A stretch of 64,000 bases of DNA from Psychrobacter sp. JCM 18901. GTDB lineage: Bacteria > Pseudomonadota > Gammaproteobacteria > Pseudomonadales > Moraxellaceae. Shown here in pieces: positions 50,135 through 59,934 of the stretch (the stretch's first letter is position 1; every line of letters starts with the position of its first letter). The stretch covers positions 1 to 64,000 of the forward strand of contig NZ_BAWH01000020.1 of the NCBI RefSeq assembly GCF_000586435.1. The letters run 5' to 3'. The notes beneath the pieces are model-generated. The model saw nothing but the letters and a program-made list of their open reading frames with translations. It did no database searches and was not told the DNA's origin. A program made the position numbers and the translations under genes.

Positions 50135-50344
50135 TTATTGAAAAATATTGAATTTGGTATCAATAAAATCATCTGGATATAAAACCACTTTCTCACTTCT
50201 ATACATTTCTTGCGCTTTCAAAAGGGCACTTTGCTCATCTTCTGCGACAACATCCACGATAGTCTTAATGTTTCGACAATTTCAATTTGAAAGGTTTGTG
50301 CTGACTTCTCATTTTTTTCTATTATATTCACGCTCGGTTCTCAT
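50135..50344 (-). CDS. DpnD/PcfM-like small protein (frame broken twice)
   Basis: Repaired length is about 69 aa. From ATG 50344 it reads MRTEREYNRKNEKS, then QIEIVETLRTIVDVVAEDEQ, ALLKAQEMYRSEKVVLYPDD and FIDTKFNIFQ. A short strand followed by a helix with AxxKAQEMY and a final DDFxDTxF matches my memory of DpnD/PcfM domains, small proteins found beside DpnI-type restriction genes and on conjugative elements. Two indels are needed: T7 at 50312-50318 (expected T6) and one base missing near 50263. Function is unknown in the family. It ends 3 nt from the convergent pabC stop. Confidence 0.6.
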
Positions 50345-50397
50345 ATATCACTTCAGTCATTTATAGCAAGTAGATTAGCAAAAGCCCTCAAAAGAAG

Positions 50398-50447
50398 TGA
50401 TCGTCTTTTGTTACGTGGTCTTGTGTCTTAAAGCAAATCGATCAATG
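50398..50447 (+). promoter_or_regulatory. conserved 50-bp upstream element, copy 1
   Basis: TGATCGTCTTTTGTTA, a 22-bp variable middle, then AATCGATCAATG. The first 16 and last 12 bases are identical to copy 2 at 51281, the total length is the same, and only 10 of 22 middle positions match. The ends form an inverted repeat TGATCG/CGATCA with GATC sites 41 bp apart. It lies 27 bp before the ATG at 50475, with GGAG in between. Likely an operator or promoter (inference). Confidence 0.75.
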
Positions 50448-50474
50448 CTGCTTATCTAATAAGGAGATAAGCCA

Positions 50475-51041
50475 ATGTACGAAGTTTATGAAGATGAAAG
50501 TATCCCGCTACAAATCCGTCGTTTGATGGTTTTTGATGAAATCTGTAAATTAGCGAAGAAAGAACCTGATGAAATTATTCATTTATCAAAATTTACTCAG
50601 TTATCACTCGGAGTTATGTATCTAAAGGATTTCAAGAAATTTATAGCCTTTGGTGGTGTGTTTGAGTATGCACAAACACCCGAAGAAGTTATTGAGCAAC
50701 GTATTCGCATTTTTCCTAACGACGAGCCAGTAAAGTGTGCGCTGACTGTTAATCTAAAGCAGTTTACTCGCCCAGCTAGTACACCTATACAATTAGTGTG
50801 GTATTGGAATAAATATGTAAAGAATAGAATGCATGCTTATGTTGACTATCGTGAAGAAGTTTTTTTTCGGATAAATGATGAAATTGATTCGGATTACCCA
50901 CCGCATAAGTTTCATGACCGTCTAGTTGCGACAGCTCGTCTGCCACTATGGGATGATAGAGATGAGTTAATTGCAGATGTATACCGTGACAATCAAGGCG
51001 AACCTAGACCTGAACGTTATAATGAAAGGCGTCTGTTATAA
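50475..51041 (+). CDS. hypothetical protein A of the DpnI island
   Basis: 188 aa, intact, family not recognised. It is mixed alpha/beta by appearance and strongly charged, with no signal peptide or membrane segment, so cytosolic. Blocks shared with the paralogue at 51370: IPLQIRRLM, an AKxxPDExIHL segment, FGxVFxYAxTxxEVIEQ and YPPHKFxxRLVA followed by LPLWDD. The C-terminal ~20 residues (Arg/Glu/Asn-rich) are absent from the paralogue. GGAG precedes the ATG. Its location with dpnC and a dpnD-like gene suggests a role tied to restriction or its control, but no catalytic motif supports a specific function. Confidence 0.7.
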   Translation: MYEVYEDESIPLQIRRLMVFDEICKLAKKEPDEIIHLSKFTQLSLGVMYLKDFKKFIAFGGVFEYAQTPEEVIEQRIRIFPNDEPVKCALTVNLKQFTRPASTPIQLVWYWNKYVKNRMHAYVDYREEVFFRINDEIDSDYPPHKFHDRLVATARLPLWDDRDELIADVYRDNQGEPRPERYNERRLL

Positions 51042-51095
51042 TTCGAAATAATTACTATGTTATACGAAACTCATAATTAAGTTACTACTTATAGT

Positions 51096-51125
51096 TATAG
51101 CTGCTAATAAATTTTAGCGGCTATA
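51096..51125. terminator. 12-bp hairpin after hypothetical gene A
   Basis: TATAGCTGCTAA pairs with TTAGCGGCTATA around a 6-nt loop, with one wobble pair. No long T-run follows, so it may be a terminator acting weakly or an mRNA-stabilising hairpin. Confidence 0.5.
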
Positions 51126-51280
51126 ATATTATGATCTTGATACTGTGTTTATATGACGTATTAGCCTTCTTACATAAATCACCACTAGCCTTTGTGGCTC
51201 CGTCAATTGAAGTTAATGCACTGGTACTTTCGCAAGAAGTCTATTGAGTGATGCATATCTCCAATAACGTTCTTCATAAT

Positions 51281-51330
51281 TGATCGTCTTTTGTTAATGA
51301 GTATTGCGTACTGATGTTAATCGATCAATG
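51281..51330 (+). promoter_or_regulatory. conserved 50-bp upstream element, copy 2
   Basis: Same arms and length as copy 1 at 50398. Here the inverted repeat is 8 bp, ATTGATCG (51279-51286) against CGATCAAT (51322-51329), and GATC sites are again 41 bp apart. It lies 39 bp before the ATG at 51370. Arm conservation exceeds that of the coding sequences that follow, pointing to selection on the element. Confidence 0.75.
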
Positions 51331-51369
51331 ATTGCATTCTATCCAATACTATCTAACAGGGGATAATAA

Positions 51370-51865
51370 ATGCGTACTACCTATGAAGATCAACGAATTC
51401 CACTACAAATCAGACGCTTGATGATATTCAATAAAGTTTGCGGTGCAGCGAAAAGAAATCCTGATGAAATGATTCACTTACCTTGTTATTCACAGATAGC
51501 ATTTAGTATTGTTTATTCTAAGAAAGATAGAAAATACACAGCATTTGGGAGTGTGTTTAAGTATGCGCATACCCGTCAAGAAGTCATTGAACAAGGTTTA
51601 GATAAGCAGTTTCATGAAGATACTGTGATGTGTGCAATCACAACCGAAAGACAAGCTTTTACTAAAGCTTCTCGCACTCCGTTAGGGCTGCTAATGAGCT
51701 GGAATAAACAGGTAAAAAAATCGAGCTTATACCTGTCTCGATGGCAATGTGAAACACTTTTTCAAAGTAAATGATGAGCTAGAGCTAGATTACCCTCCTC
51801 ATAAGTTTTACGGTCGTTTGGTTGCTGCCAAAGGTTTACCATTATGGGATGATAAGTGTTCTTAG
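51370..51865 (+). CDS. hypothetical protein B of the DpnI island, paralogue of A (frame broken once)
   Basis: Repaired length is about 164 aa. It shares all main blocks with protein A (RIPLQIRRLMIFNKVC, AFGSVFKYAHTRQEVIEQ, DYPPHKFYGRLVAAKGLPLW) and is clearly a diverged duplicate. A7 at 51714-51720 (expected A6) breaks the frame; the repaired C-terminus VNDELELDYPPHKF aligns with INDEIDSDYPPHKF of protein A, which independently proves the break. The stop at 51863-51865 overlaps the stop of the convergent dpnC gene by 3-4 nt. No function is recognised. Confidence 0.72.
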
Positions 51866-52627
51866 TATAATTTTTGATAGTGACCACGGCTTACAAATTC
51901 AATGATGCCTTTATCTCGTAGTACTTGTAACTGTTGGCGAATTTTATCTTTTACGTGGTTGTTTTCAGGATGTTTGAGCTGCAGTTCACTAGCAAAAGCA
52001 TAAACTTGATTGAGAGAAAAACTGACATCGAGACGGTCGATACATTGCCAGACATCGAGTGTCCAACCGCGTGAAGCCATAGATTGCTTGCGTAAAAACA
52101 AAGTCTTTTGGAACTGTTGGGTAACGCTTTCACGCGGTATAGCTTGTTGGTCTTTGACCAAAAATACTTTGCCTGATTCGGGTACGTGGCGTAAGTCAAT
52201 ATTGCAACCAACCCAACCTGCTCGTTTTGCCGTCACTGATAAGGGTTTACGCTTAACAATAATATCGGGTGTAAAGAAATGCTTGGGAATAATCAGAAAA
52301 TTGTTGACGGTGTATTCTTTTGAGTAGGTTAAAAAGAAAAAGCTGGGATTGTTCTTACTATTGATACGCTCAATCATCGTCTTATAAGCGCCATCATTGA
52401 CAACATTGCTTAACTTGGCTTTTTTTACTTTTTAGCTCATATTGCTCATTACAATTTTCGCAATAAAAATCAGCGACAGGTTTGTTATTAGCAAACTCAG
52501 CTAGCGATTGGGCGCTACAATTGGTGCAGTAACTATTTTCTTTTACCCATGCTTCGCTGAGTACACGAACTTTTTGAGGTTCAGAGTGATAGTTTTTAGC
52601 AAGACTTTGGTTAAAATGTAGGTTCAT
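51862..52627 (-). CDS. dpnC: DpnI-type methyl-directed restriction endonuclease (frame broken once)
   Basis: Repaired length is about 254 aa, the same as pneumococcal DpnI. Starts MNLHFNQSLAKNYHS. The PD-(D/E)xK core is PVADFYC...ELKSKK, with a four-cysteine zinc site CTNC...CENC. The middle has NPSFFFLTYSKEY, RKPLSVTAKRAGWVGCNIDL and LFLRKQSMASRGWTLDV. The C-terminal winged helix ends KDKIRQQLQVLRDKGIIEF. DpnI cuts GATC only when its adenine is methylated. T7 at 52420-52426 on the plus strand (expected T6) breaks the frame; repaired, it reads LKSKKAKLSNVVNDGAYKTM. A DpnI-bearing cell should lack Dam methylation. Confidence 0.93.
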
Positions 52628-52798
52628 AAGATATTTTCATTATTAATAGATAAACTGAGAATACTGAAAAAAAACGCCTAAGTATTAAGCCATATAAACG
52701 ACCATCAATAGCAAGATAATTCATAAGCTAAGCAAATACCATTGAAAATCGCACGGTTCAGTGCTAAATTCTAGCAAACATCTGCCTCGCGAGTTGCC

Positions 52799-54100
52799 AT
52801 GAGCAAGCCTACACCTAATATACCACCTGAACGTCCCAATGAGTCGCCGTCAAACAAACAAGATGGCACAGTCGAGGAGCGTGTCGATACCACGCTACCG
52901 GACGCGCAACCAGTGGTAGATGAGGTGGAAGACACATCAGCAACGTCAACAACGCCAGCAACCAACGTCTCGCTCATCAGCGGCAACAGTAAACCGCGCC
53001 AATATAAAGTCAATAACCCATCGTTTTTTATGCAACGCGGCTATCAAGTGCTGCTAGTATTGGGGCTTATTGCCGCATTTTTCTTGGTCATGGTTTATCA
53101 GACGTTGTTTGGGCGTATCGAGCAGCCGCAGCAAATGGTCACGATTGAGCCAGGTCAGACGTATTATGGTCTACTACCGCAGTGGCAGCAGCAGATTCCG
53201 TTGTTTTCGGCAGGCGTGGCCAAGCTATATATCAAATCACAAGTCGATGCGCCGTTGCATGCTGGTACGTATAAACTACCCGAAAACCCGACTATCGCTG
53301 AGGCGCTACAGATACTAGGTCAAGGCGCAAAAGCAGCCATGGTCAAGGTACAGATCATCGAAGGTAAGACATCTAAAGACCTTTATCAAGCGCTGCGTGA
53401 TAATGACAAAATCGAAAAAGAAGTACTGACCGCAGATAGTGACAATGCCAGTATCGCCCAAGCATTGGATTTGACAGGTATATTGCCAGACAGTGTGGCT
53501 AATAGCAGTGACCCGATTGTTAACTATAATCTTGAAGGTTGGTTCGCGCCTGATACCTACTATTACGGTGAAGGAACCAGCGATAAAAAAGTACTGACTG
53601 ACTTGTATAAGCGTCAGCAGCAGGTACTGACTGATGCGTGGGAAAATCGTGCGCCGAATCTGCCTTATAAGAGTCCATATGAAGCGCTAGTCATGGCGTC
53701 TATTATCGAAAAAGAGACCAGCGTTGCTGATGAACGTCCTTTAGTTTCTGCCGTGTTTAGAAACCGTTTGAATAAAAACATGCGTATGCAGACGGACCCG
53801 ACCATCATCTATGGTATGGGTAGTCGTTATGATGGCAATATCCGCCGCAAAGACATCAATGAAAAAAAACGTCTTATAACACCTACCAAATTGATGGTTT
53901 ACCGCCAACGCCAATTGCGCTACCATCAGCGGCCTCTATCGAAGCGACCTTACATCCTGCCGATAGTGAAGCATTGTATTTTGTGGCAACGGGCAATGGC
54001 GGGCACAAATTTACCAATAGCTTGGCTGAGCACAACCAAGCGGTAAAAGACTATCTCAGTGTCATGCGTGAGAAAAAAATCTCAAACGCCGCCGCAGTAA
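52799..54100 (+). CDS. mltG: endolytic murein transglycosylase MltG (frame broken twice)
   Basis: Membrane-anchored enzyme that cuts nascent glycan strands and sets their length. Repaired length is about 432 aa with an extended Pro/Thr-rich cytoplasmic leader of about 75 residues. One membrane helix follows (VLLVLGLIAAFFLVMVYQTL). The catalytic YceG domain has LEGWFAPDTYYYG, MASIIEKETSVADERPLVSAVF and MQTDPTIIYGMG, plus YNTYQIDGLPPTPIALPS after repair. A8 at 53862-53869 (expected A6) and A7 at 54073-54079 (expected A6) break the frame; the real stop is 54098-54100. Confidence 0.92.
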
Positions 54101-54187
54101 ATAACCTCTTAATCTTCTCACAAAACTTATCGTTTATTGAGTGCTACAAAGTAGAGGTAGCGCTCATCAATGACATAAGGTCATATC

Positions 54188-54914
54188 ATGTCAGTATCTA
54201 TGCACACCAGCGCAACACCGTCACATAGCAGCACGCCAGCATCGAATCTACCTGAATCAAGTGCTTCAAATACAGCACCTATCTTAGGACGCTTTATTAG
54301 TTTTGAAGGAACTGAAGGCGTGGGCAAAACCACCGCGATTGAACAGTTGTGTTTGCGCTTAGAAGCTAATGGCATCTCGTATCTGCGTACTCGTGAGCCG
54401 GGTGGTAGTCCATTTGCCGAGCAATTGCGTGACATATTATTAGATCCGGCGACTGATATCGAAGACGATACCGAGCTGCTGCTATTGTTTGCGGCGCGCT
54501 GTGATCATATGCAGCAAGTCATTCTACCAGCGCTCCAAAATGGTACTTGGGTGATATGTGATAGATTTACCGATTCTACTATTGCGTATCAGGGCTTTGG
54601 GCGTGCGTATGGCGACGAGCTGGTACGCGGCAAAATCGATATGCTTATCAAACAATTTGTGACGCAGCTTCCTGAGCTGACATTGTGGTTGGATTTGCCA
54701 GTAGCAGAGGGCATGAAGCGTGCCAACAAGCGCAGTGCAGCAGATCGTTTTGAGCAGCAAGCTACCGAGTTTTTTTACCTGGGTGCATACTGGTTTTAGT
54801 CAACTTGCGAGCGAGTATCCTGAGCGCATACAGCGTATTGATGCATCGGGCAGTACGGATGATGTGAGTGCGCGTATATGGCAGACTGTTATGGACAGAT
54901 TCGATATTAAATAA
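54188..54914 (+). CDS. tmk: thymidylate kinase (frame broken once)
   Basis: Phosphorylates dTMP to dTDP. Repaired length is about 241 aa. A Ser/Thr/Ala-rich leader of about 34 residues precedes the usual start. P-loop FEGTEGVGKTT at 40-49, TREPGGSPFAEQLRD, CDRFTDSTIAYQG and the LWLDLP strand, followed by the LID. T7 at 54770-54776 (expected T6) breaks the frame near the C-terminus; repaired, it reads TEFFTWVHTGFSQLASEYPERI. mltG-tmk order as in many gammaproteobacteria; holB is not next here. Confidence 0.93.
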
Positions 54915-55000
54915 TTAAATTTTGCCAAGTAGATTTATAAGGCAGTTAGATGTATCGATAGTTAGCTAGCCAGTTAGCCAGTCAGTTAGTTAGCACCAAT

Positions 55001-55032
55001 AAAAAGCCCCAGCATATTGTTGGGGCTTTTTG
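55001..55032. terminator. bidirectional terminator after tmk
   Basis: AAAAAGCCCCA and TGGGGCTTTTT around a short loop. It lies between tmk and the convergent antiporter gene. Just upstream (54960-54995) a run of GTTAGC/CAGTTAGT repeats is seen. Confidence 0.93.
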
Positions 55033-55082
55033 TTAAGGTAAATCTTTTATCTTTAAGTCAATAAAGCAGATAACTATGCACG

Positions 55083-57357
55083 TTATTTGTCATCTATTTT
55101 ATCTACTTTTATACCCTCAGTAGTCGCGATAGAGGCGTCGCTATCCTGAGCAGAGTCAGGTAGACGACTTGGGTCAAGTGCCCCTTTTTTTGTTTTTAGG
55201 CGCACTACCATTGCCATTACTGTTCGTAGAGGTTTTGGTCTTCGAAGTCGCTGTCGAATTTGCAGACATGACGCCTTTATTAGCCATATTAGTAGCAGAC
55301 GTTTTTGGCTCTTCTACTGGCTCACTTTTCTCTACGGTAGTGCTAGAAGGTGACTTAGTCTCGGTGCTACTGCTTTGGGTAGCTGATGACTGATTAGCAG
55401 TGTTTTGCCCATCACTTTTGTCACTATCTACCGAAGGCTCTGGCGCTGCTGTCTGGCTATCGTCAGGGCTAGGCTCCTGCTCTTTGCGCTTTTCAGGTGC
55501 TTTTGAGTTTGACTCAAAGTTAGCATCAGCTGCCATGCGAGCCTGCTCTTGTTTAGGCGTTACATCGACTGGCTTCGGCTGTACTTCATCGTCTACCACT
55601 AGCGATATAAGCTTGCGGTCACGAGGGACAGTACCGTCAAACTTATCAGTGATAACGTGCAGTTTGCCTTCTTTGTCGACGGTATATAGCGGTACGAACT
55701 GCTTATTATCCGCTTTATACTGCTCAAAGCTATAGCTATCCGTGATATTGGTAATCTTAATTCGAGCTTTTTTTGGACAGCATACTGGCAAGCTTGGTAT
55801 AGGTCACATCTTTGCCAAACAGCCACTGTGAATGGAAGTTCGATTGCTTGTCATCACGCTCGCTTTTGACTTTTTCATCACTGAATTTAAGTCGGTACAG
55901 CTTACGCTCACCAAATTCATGACGATAATGAATCTCGGACAATGTATTCATTTCTTTGTCCATACTCATCGCAAACAGACGACCAATACCGATTAGATCC
56001 AGATGATGATCTGCGTGATCAGAGATGGGATTACCAAAGTAAGTACGCAGACCGCTCATGCGTGCGCGTGCAATATTGGTGTAGTTATTATGCGCAACGA
56101 TGACGTCGAAGCCTTGGTCTTTGAGAGAGGTAGCAATCAATAACGTAATTGGGTTTGAGCCAACGATAAGAATACCATTGGTCTCAGGCTCACGTACGCC
56201 TAGTAGATTACCGACGACTTTTGCACCCAGACCCTGAATCATGACCGTACCGATGATAACCATAAATACGAGAGGTACAAGTAGCTCAACGCCTTGGATA
56301 TCATACTCTTGCAAACGAATCGCAAACAGTGATGAGATGGCAGCAGCGACGATACCACGTGGGCCAATCCAGCTAATCATCAGCTTTTCATTGGTCTTAA
56401 GGTTCGAGCCGATAGCCGATGCCCAGACCGATAGTGGACGTGCCACAAACATCACGATAGCGAGCAGCACTAGCCCTGCAAAACCAACGCTGAGCAAGCT
56501 TGCCAACTCTACACGCGCCGCCAGAATAATGAACAGCACTGAAATCAGCAGAATGGTCAACGACTCATTGAACTCTAAAATCGTCTCACGGGGGAATTTT
56601 GGCCAGTTCGCCAATGCCACGCCCAGTACTGTGACGGTCAATAGACCTGACTCATGCTCTAGGTGATTCGATATTGAAAATAAGACCAGTACAAATGCTA
56701 GAGTAAACACATTACGCAAAAACTCAGGAATCATATGACGACGCATAAGGAACGCAAGTAACCAAGCGCCCGCCATACCCATTGCAGTCGCCAATACGAC
56801 AATCTTAGCAAACAGTAGAATACTACTGCTTCGCCGCCTGAGATAATGTACTCATAGACCAATACCACAGCGATAGCGCCGATTGGGTCAATGATAATAC
56901 CTTCCCACTTCAAGATGTTGGAAATGGTTTTGTTAGGGCGTACACTACGCAGCAGTGGCATAATGACCGTTGGACCAGTCACACAGACTAGCGCACCGAA
57001 GAGTAGAGCAATCAATGGATCGACATCAAATAGTAAATAAGTCGATAGTGCCACGATAGCAATGGTAATCAGTACACCGACCGATACCAGCATCTGTACC
57101 ACGGTACCATGTTGCTTAATCTCATCGAACTCTAGCGTTAGCGATCCTTCAAATAGGATAATCGCTACGCCCAAAGAGATGAAAGGAAACATCAGCTCGC
57201 CTAATACCAAATCTGGGTCAAATACACCCAGCACTGGCCCGACGATAATACCAATCAGTAATAAAAATAAAATGGATGGTTGCTTTAAATACCAAGCCAA
57301 CCATTGGGCGGCAATGCCAATCCCAACCACGCCGGATAGCAAAAGGGCGGTATCCAT
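55083..57357 (-). CDS. NhaP-type CPA1 cation:proton antiporter with TrkA-N-like and acidic tail regions (frame broken three times)
   Basis: Repaired length is about 757 aa. The first ~400 residues are 10-12 membrane helices, with TGPTVIMPLLRSVRP and the ion-site region WEGIIIDPIGAIAVVLVYE, and ISWIGPRGIVAAAISSLFA. A cytosolic nucleotide-binding-like region follows (ILIVGSNPITLLIATSLKDQGFDVIVA). The last ~190 residues are low-complexity Ser/Thr/Glu/Lys-rich sequence ending KVDKIDDK. Breaks: one base missing near 56819, T7 at 55768-55774 and T7 at 55185-55191 (plus strand; expected T6). It probably exchanges Na+ or K+ for H+. Confidence 0.88.
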
Positions 57358-58213
57358 AAATTAATCCTTTTATAATCTTGTCATATTTTATATCTATCGA
57401 TAGCTGTTATAAGATAGTCGCTACCGTTTATTTAACAATAAGTTGTTATCCGTTTCTGTTGTAGCTAAGCCATCGCACTGATAGCCATCATGAATCACAA
57501 CATAAGCTAGATATGATATAACTACTATAAAGTAGCAAAGACAAAAGCGTTTCTAGATAAATCACAATACGCTAGAAATGCAAAAGATGGAAAACAAGAG
57601 TGATGATAGCCAGTTTATAAACCTGCAATAAACAGTCTTATATACAAGCTAACTTTTGTTTGTTTAGTAAAATATTTGGTTTGACATCATACCATGATTT
57701 TATTTCAAGCTGATGTAAGCCGTACCTGCTAAAAAGCTATGTCACGGCCATAAAAGTATACGAAGCCCATATGAAATAACGCTGCCTTGGGTTATCCTGC
57801 ACTATGCAAAAAGCTTCAGCATAATACTTCAAGTTTTTATTTATCATACAGTAGCTGCGTTGGGCATGCACGTCGCGCACAGGATAATAGTGTTAGCGCC
57901 ATGAAATGTCATATACTGATTGCTGACATGGTTTATTTTTATAAGACACTATTAACCATCTTCTAAAGACAGGCACTCTATAAATATTCAAGTAATGAGT
58001 AGTGATAAAAATAAGCGTAAAGTAACGGCTAAAGAGCTATGACAATAGGTTCAAATAAAAGTGCTGCGCCGCATAAATAGACAAGATAAATAGATAAAAG
58101 AATATAATTCACCAAATAGTAACGAATAGGGCATGCCGCTTGGTGTAGTCGCTATCGCTGACAATCATAACGTGGCTGTTAATAACAGCGCTTACTCATA
58201 TGGAGGACACAAA
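57358..58213. other. long intergenic region between the antiporter and protease genes
   Basis: About 850 bp between divergent genes, with no convincing ORF on either strand. It must contain both promoters, and a stress-responsive promoter for the protease is likely from family knowledge. An open frame from 58133 runs into the protease but lacks an SD. No repeats or RNA genes were recognised. Confidence 0.55.
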
Positions 58214-59669
58214 ATGCCTATCAATATGTTCAAAGGACGGACCACTGCCAATATGCAGCAATGGTTACAACGTAGTGCGCTGGCACTCGCTGTTAGTACC
58301 GTTATGTTCGCTAGTATTAATGTCACGACGATAAACAGTGCTCAGGCTGCAGTCACTACGGCTGATTTCTCTGGTTTGGTGCAACAAGTCACGCCAGCAG
58401 TGGCACGCGTCAATGTCACCAAAACGATTAGTGAGGCCGAGCTTGCTAAAGCTCAGACTGCTGAAGTATTGCGTCAGTTCTTTGGTGATCGTCTACGTAT
58501 TCCTGATCGAGTCGCGACGCCAGCGATTGAACATGCTTATGGTACGGCCTTTTTTTATTACCTCCAATGGATATATGCTGACCAATCATCATGTCATAGC
58601 AGGTGCGGACAAAATCACTGTGACGCTCAATGATAGAACCGAGCTTGATGCAACTTTGGTCGGTAGTGACGAGCGCTCAGATGTGGCCGTGCTAAAAGTT
58701 GAGGGCAGCCAATTTCCAGCCCTGCCTATTGGCGACTCCAGCGGTCTAAAAGTAGGAGAGCCAGTATTGGCAATTGGTTCGCCATTTGGTTTTGACTATT
58801 CAGCCTCTGCTGGTATTGTCAGTGCCAAGTCGCGTAGTTTTTCGCGTGAGACGAGCGTACCATTTATCCAAACGGATGTAGCACTAAACCCTGGTAATTC
58901 TGGCGGGCCACTATTTAACCAGCGCGGCGAAGTGATTGGTATCAATTCGCGTATTTTTAGTGGTACTGGCGGTTATATGGGTCTGTCATTCTCTATCCCT
59001 ATTGACGCTGCCATGGATATTTATGAGCAGCTAAAAAATGATGGTGAAGTGGCGCGTGCATATCTAGGAATTTATCCACAAGATATCGATCGCAATCTGG
59101 CCGAGGCTTATAATTTAGAGCGCCCTCAAGGTGCCTTACTGACTCGTGTATCACCAGATTCACCGGCACAAAAATCAGGCCTAAAACCTGGTGACATCAT
59201 TTTGCAATACAATGACGTACAAATCATGGAGGCATCTGATTTGCTGAACTTGCTCAATCGAGCGCGTCCAAGCGACTCCTTCCGTGCACGGATTCAGCGC
59301 AATGGTAAGCAGATGGTGATTAACGGTAAGCTCGCTTATGCGCCTAATGATGTAAGAGCACAGAGCGGTGATGAGCAAAATGATGATGTACAGTTGGGCT
59401 TGCGTTTACGCGACTTGACGACGGATGAACAAGCAGAAATCGCTGTCGATAATAAAACGGGCATATTGGTTACCACAGTGGATCCTACTGGACTGGCCGC
59501 GCGCTCAGGTATTCTGGCAGGTGATGTCATCACTAACTTTCATCAAAAGCCGATCGAAACAGTGGCAGACTTTTCAGGTGCTATCTCATCTCTTCCTAAA
59601 AAAGGCGTGGTCACTATAGAAGTTATACGTCAAGGCATTCCTGCTATTATTGGGCTACGTATTGAGTAA
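58214..59669 (+). CDS. DegP/MucD-family periplasmic serine protease (frame broken once)
   Basis: Repaired length is about 484 aa. ATG 58214 follows GGAGGA and gives a signal peptide ending NSAQA. The trypsin-like domain has the His in LTNHHVIAGAD (near residue 125), the Asp in DERSDVAVLKVEG and the Ser in NPGNSGGPLF (near 229). Two PDZ domains follow: from about AYLGIYPQDIDRNL and from about VQLGLRLRDLTTDE. T7 at 58550-58556 (expected T6) breaks the frame just before the His motif; repaired, it reads GTAFFITSNGYMLTNHH. It degrades or refolds misfolded periplasmic proteins. Confidence 0.93.
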
Positions 59670-59773
59670 GTATCATGATTAAAGCGTGACTGTTAATGTG
59701 GCTAATAATGTAACTCAGATTACGGTACAGAGTATAAAGGCAGCGCGCACGTCAATAATTGTGCTTGTCTATC

Positions 59774-59791
59774 ATAGAGGTCGACCTCTAT
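59774..59791. promoter_or_regulatory. perfect 18-bp palindrome ATAGAGGTCGACCTCTAT
   Basis: Its reverse complement is identical. It sits 105 bp after the protease stop and 144 bp before the next start. A loop-free hairpin followed by TGTTTGGTTTTTT could terminate the protease transcript; an operator for the next gene is the alternative. Confidence 0.6.
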
Positions 59792-59934
59792 AATGTTTGG
59801 TTTTTTATCAAACAGCTAAGAGTAAGACCTCAACAGCAATCCATTCGTTAAGTGAGTTATTGATCAATCAATAGGCTCTAAGGTGGGCCGAGTCGCTTAG
59901 TAGGCTCGTACCATTATGCAACCGCTAGGTAATT

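Larger units (their letters stand above)
51042..51369. other. spacer between the two paralogues, with hairpin and regulatory element
   Basis: 328 bp. It holds a hairpin at 51096-51125, the second copy of the 50-bp element (51281-51330) and an SD-like AGGGGAT before 51370. No convincing gene; a 42-codon minus-strand open stretch (51125-51245) lacks a start. Confidence 0.6.

Noticed and set aside
51125-51245. Minus-strand open stretch of about 42 codons in the DpnI island spacer
   Set aside because: It lacks a start codon and any similarity to neighbours. It could be a remnant, but this cannot be supported.
54960-54995. GTTAGC/CAGTTAGT repeats before the tmk terminator
   Set aside because: A few short degenerate units only. 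Too little to call a repeat array.
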